DNA from: Bacteroidaceae bacterium
Lineage (GTDB): Bacteria; Bacteroidota; Bacteroidia; Bacteroidales; Bacteroidaceae
Direction of reading: 5' to 3'
Assembly: GCA_017558175.1 (NCBI GenBank)
Contig: JAFYWH010000150.1
Coordinates: 1 to 44,983 of the forward strand
DNA length: 44,983 bases
Shown here: piece by piece, positions 41,435 to 44,983 of the stretch
Numbering within the stretch: position 1 is the stretch's first letter
Layout: every line of letters begins with the position of its first letter
The notes under the pieces: generated by a model
The model's input: the letters and a program-made list of their open reading frames with translations, nothing else
Told to the model about the DNA's origin: nothing
Database searches by the model: none
Made by a program: the position numbers and the translations under genes

Positions 41435-41524
41435 TCACGGATGCATGCAAAATGCCCAAATAAGAATGATAGCCAGCAGAATGGCTACCCACTCCCACTT
41501 CACTTTTCGTTCGTAATTGTTCAT
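41435..41524 (-). CDS. 29-residue single-helix membrane peptide
   Basis: The short frame begins MNNYERKVKWEW, has one hydrophobic helix (VAILLAIILIWAFC) and ends MHP. A strong Shine-Dalgarno (AAGGAGG, unusual here) lies 5 nt before the ATG, and a plausible promoter with TTTTTTG and TCCGTTTG (17 nt apart) lies upstream, after a minus-strand terminator. The basic N-terminus and hydrophobic core are typical of small membrane-embedded regulators or toxins of type I systems. No function can be assigned. It is supported by the site context alone. Confidence 0.55.
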   Translation of the reverse strand: MNNYERKVKWEWVAILLAIILIWAFCMHP

Positions 41525-41592
41525 AGTGTCCTCCTTGCTTTATTCAGTCAGAACAAACGGAGGGGAAGATTGTTCGCACAAAAAATTGGGCA

Positions 41593-41631
41593 TAAAAAAA
41601 GAGGTCACAAATCTTAGACTTGTAACCTCTT
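41593..41631 (-). terminator. Intrinsic terminator on the minus strand after the tRNA region
   Basis: AAGAGGTCACAA (41599-41610) and TTGTAACCTCTT (41620-41631) pair over 12 positions, one as a G-U-type pair, around a 9-nt loop. On the minus strand the hairpin is followed by a T run. Confidence 0.8.
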
Positions 41632-41633
41632 GG

Positions 41634-41679
41634 CGGAGAGAGAGAGGGATTGACAAGTCCATCCCCTCGCTGCCGCGAG
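41634..41679 (-). pseudogene. Decayed 3' half of a tRNA-Ser
   Basis: On the minus strand, CTCGC-GGCA-GCGAG (a class-II-type variable arm, 41679-41666) is followed by a degenerate T arm (GGGAT, altered loop, ATCCC) and TCTCTCTCTCC plus G, like the acceptor end of the intact tRNA. The T-loop consensus TTCGA is lost. GCGGAGAGAGAGAGGGATT (41633-41651) repeats 41749-41765 with one extra AG. It is probably a tandem copy that has decayed. Confidence 0.5.
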
Positions 41680-41686
41680 CCTCCTT

Positions 41687-41750
41687 GCAAGAAAAAAGGC
41701 AGATAAAAATCTTCAAATAAATTTGAGTATTTTTATCTGCCTTTTCTTGC
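41687..41750 (-). terminator. Long inverted repeat directly after tRNA-Ser
   Basis: Left arm 41687-41718 and right arm 41721-41750 pair over about 28 bases (GCAAGAAAA, GGCAGATAAAAAT, TCAAAT), with two extra A's in the left arm and one interior mismatch. It begins at the tRNA 3' end on the minus strand and ends with a T-rich run, so it probably acts as the tRNA terminator or processing signal. Confidence 0.65.
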
Positions 41751-41834
41751 GGAGAGAGAGGGATTCGAACCCCCGGTACCTCGCAGTACAACGGTTTTCA
41801 AGACCGCCGCAATCGACCACTCTGCCATCTCTCC
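41750..41834 (-). tRNA. tRNA-Ser (anticodon UGA)
   Basis: The minus strand folds as a class II tRNA: 7-bp acceptor stem (GGAGAGA/TCTCTCC), anticodon stem-loop GGTCTTGAAAACC with TGA anticodon, long variable arm, T loop GGTTCGAATCC and discriminator G73 at 41750. CCA is not encoded. Two open frames that cross it are chance. Confidence 0.95.
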
Positions 41835-41871
41835 AAACACTTTTGTAATGCGTTTGTTTTCAAAAGCGATG

Positions 41872-41879
41872 CAAAGGTA
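41872..41879 (-). promoter_or_regulatory. -7 box of tRNA-Ser
   Basis: The minus strand reads TACCTTTG, an exact TAnnTTTG match, 37 nt upstream of the tRNA 5' end. Confidence 0.65.
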
Positions 41880-41934
41880 CAACTTTATTTTTAATCTGCA
41901 AGCATTTTCGCTTGAAATTTTCAAATAAAAATTT

Positions 41935-41942
41935 TATTTTTG
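41935..41942 (+). promoter_or_regulatory. -7 box of the TPR-AraC regulator
   Basis: TATTTTTG is an exact TAnnTTTG match ending 21 nt before the chosen ATG. A possible TTG start at 41940 lies within this box and is therefore rejected. Confidence 0.6.
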
Positions 41943-41963
41943 CACAGACAAATGAACAAGATT

Positions 41964-43703
41964 ATGAATATCAAGCAATTACTCATCATATTTTTTTTAG
42001 CGATTTTTGCGACTACGAATGCCCAGAAAAGGCCGGAATCGCTTGAAAAGCATCTGGAGATTATCAAGACGGATACAGAAAATGCTCAATCGCTACTCTT
42101 TTTATGCGAATATTATCTGAAGCAGGGCGACTATTCGAAGGCGGTGACCTATGCCGAATACATGAAAAACCTGACTGAGAAGCATCCGAACAACCTTATC
42201 CGATTGCAAGCGCACCTCTACTTGGGACAGGCGCAGATGATGAGCGGACGCGAAAAGATAGCCAGAAAGAACCTCGATGCTGCCCTCGACCTGGCTTCGC
42301 ATCAAGACAATGATACCATCCGTTGTACCCTCTACGGAGCATTGGGGCAATATTCGGCCAACATCGATGCAGATTATTACCAAGCCATCCGATGGGTTTA
42401 TAAAGGTATTGAACTGGCCCAGCACAAGCATCTGCACCGCCAGTATGGTATGCTCTTGAGCCAATTGGCCAATATCCATTACTTGAAGAGAGACGGAAGC
42501 GGACTGAAATATGCCCTCGAAAGCTATGAATTGGGGCATCAGCTGAAGGATTCGTACCTTACCTATTTAGGAGCCATCCAAAGTGCGTACATGTATTTCT
42601 TGAACAAGCAGCACGAGCAGGCCATGAATTATGTACAAGAGGCCGAAAACTTGATGACCAACAACGGATTCTACGACCAAGCGCATACATTCAACTTGCT
42701 CGGGAAGCTGTTGGAAGAGTTGGGAAATTACCCTCAAGCGACCGCTTACTACCAGAAGGCGATGAAGGACAAGCAGACTTCGCAAACGGCATCGGTGGTT
42801 TATGCTTACTTGGGATATGCCCGTGTACTGATGAAGCAACAGAAACATACGGAAGCCATCGGGTTGCTGAAACAAGGCATCGCCATCTCGCAAGCCAGAA
42901 CGAATGCCGTGCACCGCAACGAGCTATACGAAACACTCTCCCTCTGCTACGAAGAGCTGAACCGATACCAAGAGGCGCTGAATGCCTACAAGCAGTTCCG
43001 CATAGAGAACGATAGCCTCTTCAATGAGCATAAGGAGCGCGACTTGAGTGAAATGCGATACCGATACGACATGGAGCGCCAAGAAAACCACATCAAGCAG
43101 AACAAGCTTGAAATGATGCAACAGGAGCAATATGTGCAACAGCTTTCGTACATCCTGGTCATCATCGTCATTGTGTTGGGACTTCAATACTATATGTACC
43201 GCAGAAAGAACAAGCTATATCTGAGCATTGTGAAGCAGAGCCAGGAAGCCATCAAGCGAGAAACGGAGCTGAACCAGCGCATCCATACCCTCGAAAGCCA
43301 AGACCAGGGAAGCGCCAAATATGCCTCTTCTTCGCTGACCGATGAGAAAAGCCAGGACTTGTTCCACCGGTTGGAGCGCATGATGCGGGAAGAGAAAATA
43401 TACAAGGACCATACCATCAGCAAGGACAAGGTTTCGGAGCTGCTGGGCACGAACCGCACCTACCTTTCGCGCATCATCAACGAGCAGGCACAGCTGAGTT
43501 TTACCCACTATGTGAACCGCTTCCGCATTGAAGAATCCATCCGTATTCTCTCGGATTCGAGCAATGACATACCGCTGAAGGCCTTGGCATCCGAACTGGG
43601 TTTCAACTCGATTTCTACCTTTTACAACTTGTTTCAAGCCAGTGTGGGGATGACACCCGCCCAATACCGAAGCAAGGTGAAAGAATTGGAAAAAGCTCGA
43701 TGA
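41964..43703 (+). CDS. Membrane TPR-AraC regulator (579 aa)
   Basis: A signal peptide-like start (MNIKQLLIIFFLAIFATTNA) precedes TPR repeats (about 30-340), a membrane helix (about 392-412), a coiled-coil linker and an AraC-type double HTH (about 478-575). HTH pieces are KDKVSELLGTNRTYLSRIIN and ALASELGFNSISTFYNLFQ, then VGMTPAQYRSKV. The TPR part probably faces the periplasm and the AraC part the cytoplasm. The start at 41964 agrees with the promoter; 41952 is the alternative. It stands directly upstream of the DsbD-like gene, which may be a target. Confidence 0.85.
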   Translation: MNIKQLLIIFFLAIFATTNAQKRPESLEKHLEIIKTDTENAQSLLFLCEYYLKQGDYSKAVTYAEYMKNLTEKHPNNLIRLQAHLYLGQAQMMSGREKIARKNLDAALDLASHQDNDTIRCTLYGALGQYSANIDADYYQAIRWVYKGIELAQHKHLHRQYGMLLSQLANIHYLKRDGSGLKYALESYELGHQLKDSYLTYLGAIQSAYMYFLNKQHEQAMNYVQEAENLMTNNGFYDQAHTFNLLGKLLEELGNYPQATAYYQKAMKDKQTSQTASVVYAYLGYARVLMKQQKHTEAIGLLKQGIAISQARTNAVHRNELYETLSLCYEELNRYQEALNAYKQFRIENDSLFNEHKERDLSEMRYRYDMERQENHIKQNKLEMMQQEQYVQQLSYILVIIVIVLGLQYYMYRRKNKLYLSIVKQSQEAIKRETELNQRIHTLESQDQGSAKYASSSLTDEKSQDLFHRLERMMREEKIYKDHTISKDKVSELLGTNRTYLSRIINEQAQLSFTHYVNRFRIEESIRILSDSSNDIPLKALASELGFNSISTFYNLFQASVGMTPAQYRSKVKELEKAR

Positions 43704-43738
43704 AATGGGGCATTTTTGCACTTTTCGAGCGTTTCTTG

Positions 43739-43767
43739 AATCGGAAATCTTTTGCTAAATCGGAAAT
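43739..43767 (+). promoter_or_regulatory. Direct repeat AATCGGAAAT, possible operator
   Basis: AATCGGAAAT occurs at 43739-43748 and again at 43758-43767, 19 bp apart, about 50 bp upstream of a possible -7 box (TTTCTTTG, 43816-43823) for the DsbD-like gene. Two direct repeats at this spacing would fit an AraC-type protein. This is untested. Confidence 0.35.
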
Positions 43768-43815
43768 TGCCGATATTTTACCGGCTTAAAAAGTGGTTTT
43801 TAGGATTTTTATATG

Positions 43816-43823
43816 TTTCTTTG
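43816..43823 (+). promoter_or_regulatory. Weak -7 box of the DsbD-like gene
   Basis: TTTCTTTG resembles TAnnTTTG except at the second position, 39 nt before the ATG at 43863. Confidence 0.35.
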
Positions 43824-43862
43824 CATTCAGAAGAAATAATTAATCCAAATAAAAATCACAGT

Positions 43863-44983
43863 ATGAAAAAGACATTCCTTTTAAGCTGTCTTATGATGGT
43901 GTTGGGCTTGACTACTGCTTTTGCACAGATTCAAGACCCGGTTCAGTTCAAGACTGAATGGAAGAAAATCTCTGACACAGAAGCTCAGATTGTATTTACT
44001 GGTATTATCGACGATGGTTGGCATGTATACTCTACCGACCTTCCAGAAGGTGGTCCTATCTCGGCTACTTTCAACACAGACAAGATGGAAGGTGTGGAAC
44101 TCGATGGCAAGTTGATGCCGGAAGGTAAGGAAATCGAAGCCTTTGACAAGGTGTTCGAAATGAAGCTCCGCTATTTTGAAGGTAAGGCTACATTCGTACA
44201 GAAGCTCAAGATTACAGCTGCTACTTATTTTATAGAAGGTTATTTGGAATACGGTTCTTGCAACGACGAGAACTGCTTGCCTCCTACTGAAGTATCGTTC
44301 TCATTCTCTGGCAAGGGTGCTGCTGGCGCTCCGGCTGCTACTGGCGATGTAGTTCCGGCCATGAAGCTTACTCCTGCTACAGAAGCTGTATCATCGGCTG
44401 TATCGACTGCTGACTACTGGACACCGGTAATTGAAAAGCTCAACGCTTTCGGTGAAGAAACAACTCAGACTTCTTCTCAAGCATGGTATATGATATTCAT
44501 TTTAGGTTTCGGTGGTGGTTTGATCGCTTTGTTCACTCCATGCGTTTGGCCTATCATCCCGATGACCGTGAGCTTCTTCTTGAAGCGCAGCAAGGATAAG
44601 AAGAAAGGTATCCGCGATGCTTGGACTTACGGTGCTTCTATCGTAGTTATTTATTTAACATTGGGCTTGGCTATCACTTTGATTTTCGGTGCAAGTGCCC
44701 TGAATGCCCTCTCTACTAACGCGGTATTCAACATCTTGTTCTTCTTGATGTTGGTGGTATTTGCAGCTTCTTTCTTCGGTGCATTCGAAATCACTCTCCC
44801 ATCGAAGTGGAGTAACGCTGTAGACAGCAAGGCTGAACAGACAAGCGGTTTGTTGAGCATCTTCTTGATGGCATTTACCCTTTCGTTGGTATCGTTCTCT
44901 TGTACGGGTCCTATCATCGGTTTCTTGTTGGTAGAAGTATCTACTACAGGTAGTGTGATAGCTCCTGCTATCGGTATGTTGGG
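43863..44983 (+). CDS. DsbD-like thiol:disulfide interchange protein, N-terminal part (cut by window edge)
   Basis: A signal peptide (MKKTFLLSCLMMVLGLTTAFA) precedes a DsbD-alpha-type periplasmic domain with a Cys pair at 133 and 138 (CNDENC). The membrane CcdA-like domain follows, with FTPCVWPIIPMTVSFFLKR and FSCTGPIIGFLL. The protein carries electrons from cytoplasmic thioredoxin to the periplasm. The C-terminal thioredoxin domain is beyond the window. It starts 160 nt after the TPR-AraC regulator. Codon bias suggests strong expression. Confidence 0.9.
   Translation, partial: MKKTFLLSCLMMVLGLTTAFAQIQDPVQFKTEWKKISDTEAQIVFTGIIDDGWHVYSTDLPEGGPISATFNTDKMEGVELDGKLMPEGKEIEAFDKVFEMKLRYFEGKATFVQKLKITAATYFIEGYLEYGSCNDENCLPPTEVSFSFSGKGAAGAPAATGDVVPAMKLTPATEAVSSAVSTADYWTPVIEKLNAFGEETTQTSSQAWYMIFILGFGGGLIALFTPCVWPIIPMTVSFFLKRSKDKKKGIRDAWTYGASIVVIYLTLGLAITLIFGASALNALSTNAVFNILFFLMLVVFAASFFGAFEITLPSKWSNAVDSKAEQTSGLLSIFLMAFTLSLVSFSCTGPIIGFLLVEVSTTGSVIAPAIGML

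Noticed and set aside
41517-41924. Open frames of 63 to 83 codons crossing the tRNA-Ser region
   Set aside because: They run through the intact tRNA, the long hairpin and terminator sequences, with no ribosome site; the tRNA explains the sequence.
43690-43736. Terminator after the TPR-AraC gene (GCTCGA/TCGAGC around 43695-43731)
   Set aside because: Only six pairs with a loop of about 30 nt and no clean T run; too weak to call.

Overview
The window is ordinary chromosomal DNA from a member of the Bacteroidales, most likely a gut Bacteroidaceae/Prevotellaceae-type organism. The evidence is the many TAnnTTTG (-7) promoter boxes, few Shine-Dalgarno sites, PPi-dependent phosphofructokinase, two S46 dipeptidyl-peptidases, a fimbrillin, a GH110 galactosidase, TPR-transmembrane regulators, DUF3244 and DUF4369 proteins, and a free-standing MetH activation domain. 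There is no rRNA, CRISPR array, transposase, phage or plasmid gene. Genes at both edges are cut: pfp on the left and a DsbD-type reductase on the right.

Layout. 1-4.3 kb: glycolysis (pfp), a small conserved gene with a PlsC-type acyltransferase, then an XRE-cupin regulator with an acyl-CoA ligase-like protein. 4.4-9.2 kb: a divergent pair acting on envelope or host glycans (GH110 alpha-1,3-galactosidase; golvesin/amidase/FnIII protein). 9.4-11.8 kb: a small acidic protein and a YgiQ radical SAM protein. 11.9-12.9 kb: an AT-rich fimbrillin lipoprotein. 13-18.6 kb: mfd, divergent from a TPR protein. 18.7-25.1 kb: a dense run of an S41 protease, a polyprenol-phosphate sugar transferase, dihydroorotase, the MetH reactivation domain, a metallophosphoesterase and a second PlsC-like acyltransferase. 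25.1-34.5 kb: a DUF4369 lipoprotein, then two convergent S46 peptidases (DPP7-like and DPP11-like). Between the peptidases lies an AT-rich accessory block: an orphan BlaI/MecI C-terminal domain, a beta-propeller lipoprotein, a DUF3244 gene broken or frameshifted in the middle, and a TPR-transmembrane regulator. 34.7-37.2 kb: FtsB/DivIC-like protein, a small membrane protein and dnaX. 37.2-41.3 kb: a porin, a TlpA-like thioredoxin, a DAACS symporter and a PepSY-like protein. 41.4-45 kb: a 29-residue membrane peptide, tRNA-Ser(UGA) with a decayed tRNA copy behind it, a TPR-AraC membrane regulator, and a DsbD-like reductase.

How the parts work together. Several genes serve peptide use and envelope redox work: DPP7 and DPP11 release dipeptides in the periplasm, while TlpA-like and DsbD-like proteins handle disulfides. 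The two TPR-transmembrane regulators each sit beside possible targets (DUF3244 plus propeller; DsbD).

Most notable signals: (i) a 375-bp intergenic element at 32147-32521 with perfect 16-bp terminal inverted repeats, eight TGCCAC/GTGGCA cores and a 22-bp tandem array; (ii) a DUF3244 gene whose second half is in the -1 frame, with a classical T TTA AAA slippery heptamer in the overlap; (iii) a dispersed GGGGGAT palindromic repeat with four full copies and one half copy, plus a sequence-divergent cousin; (iv) an unlisted 59-residue BlaI/MecI C-terminal domain; (v) several stop codons lying inside terminator hairpins.
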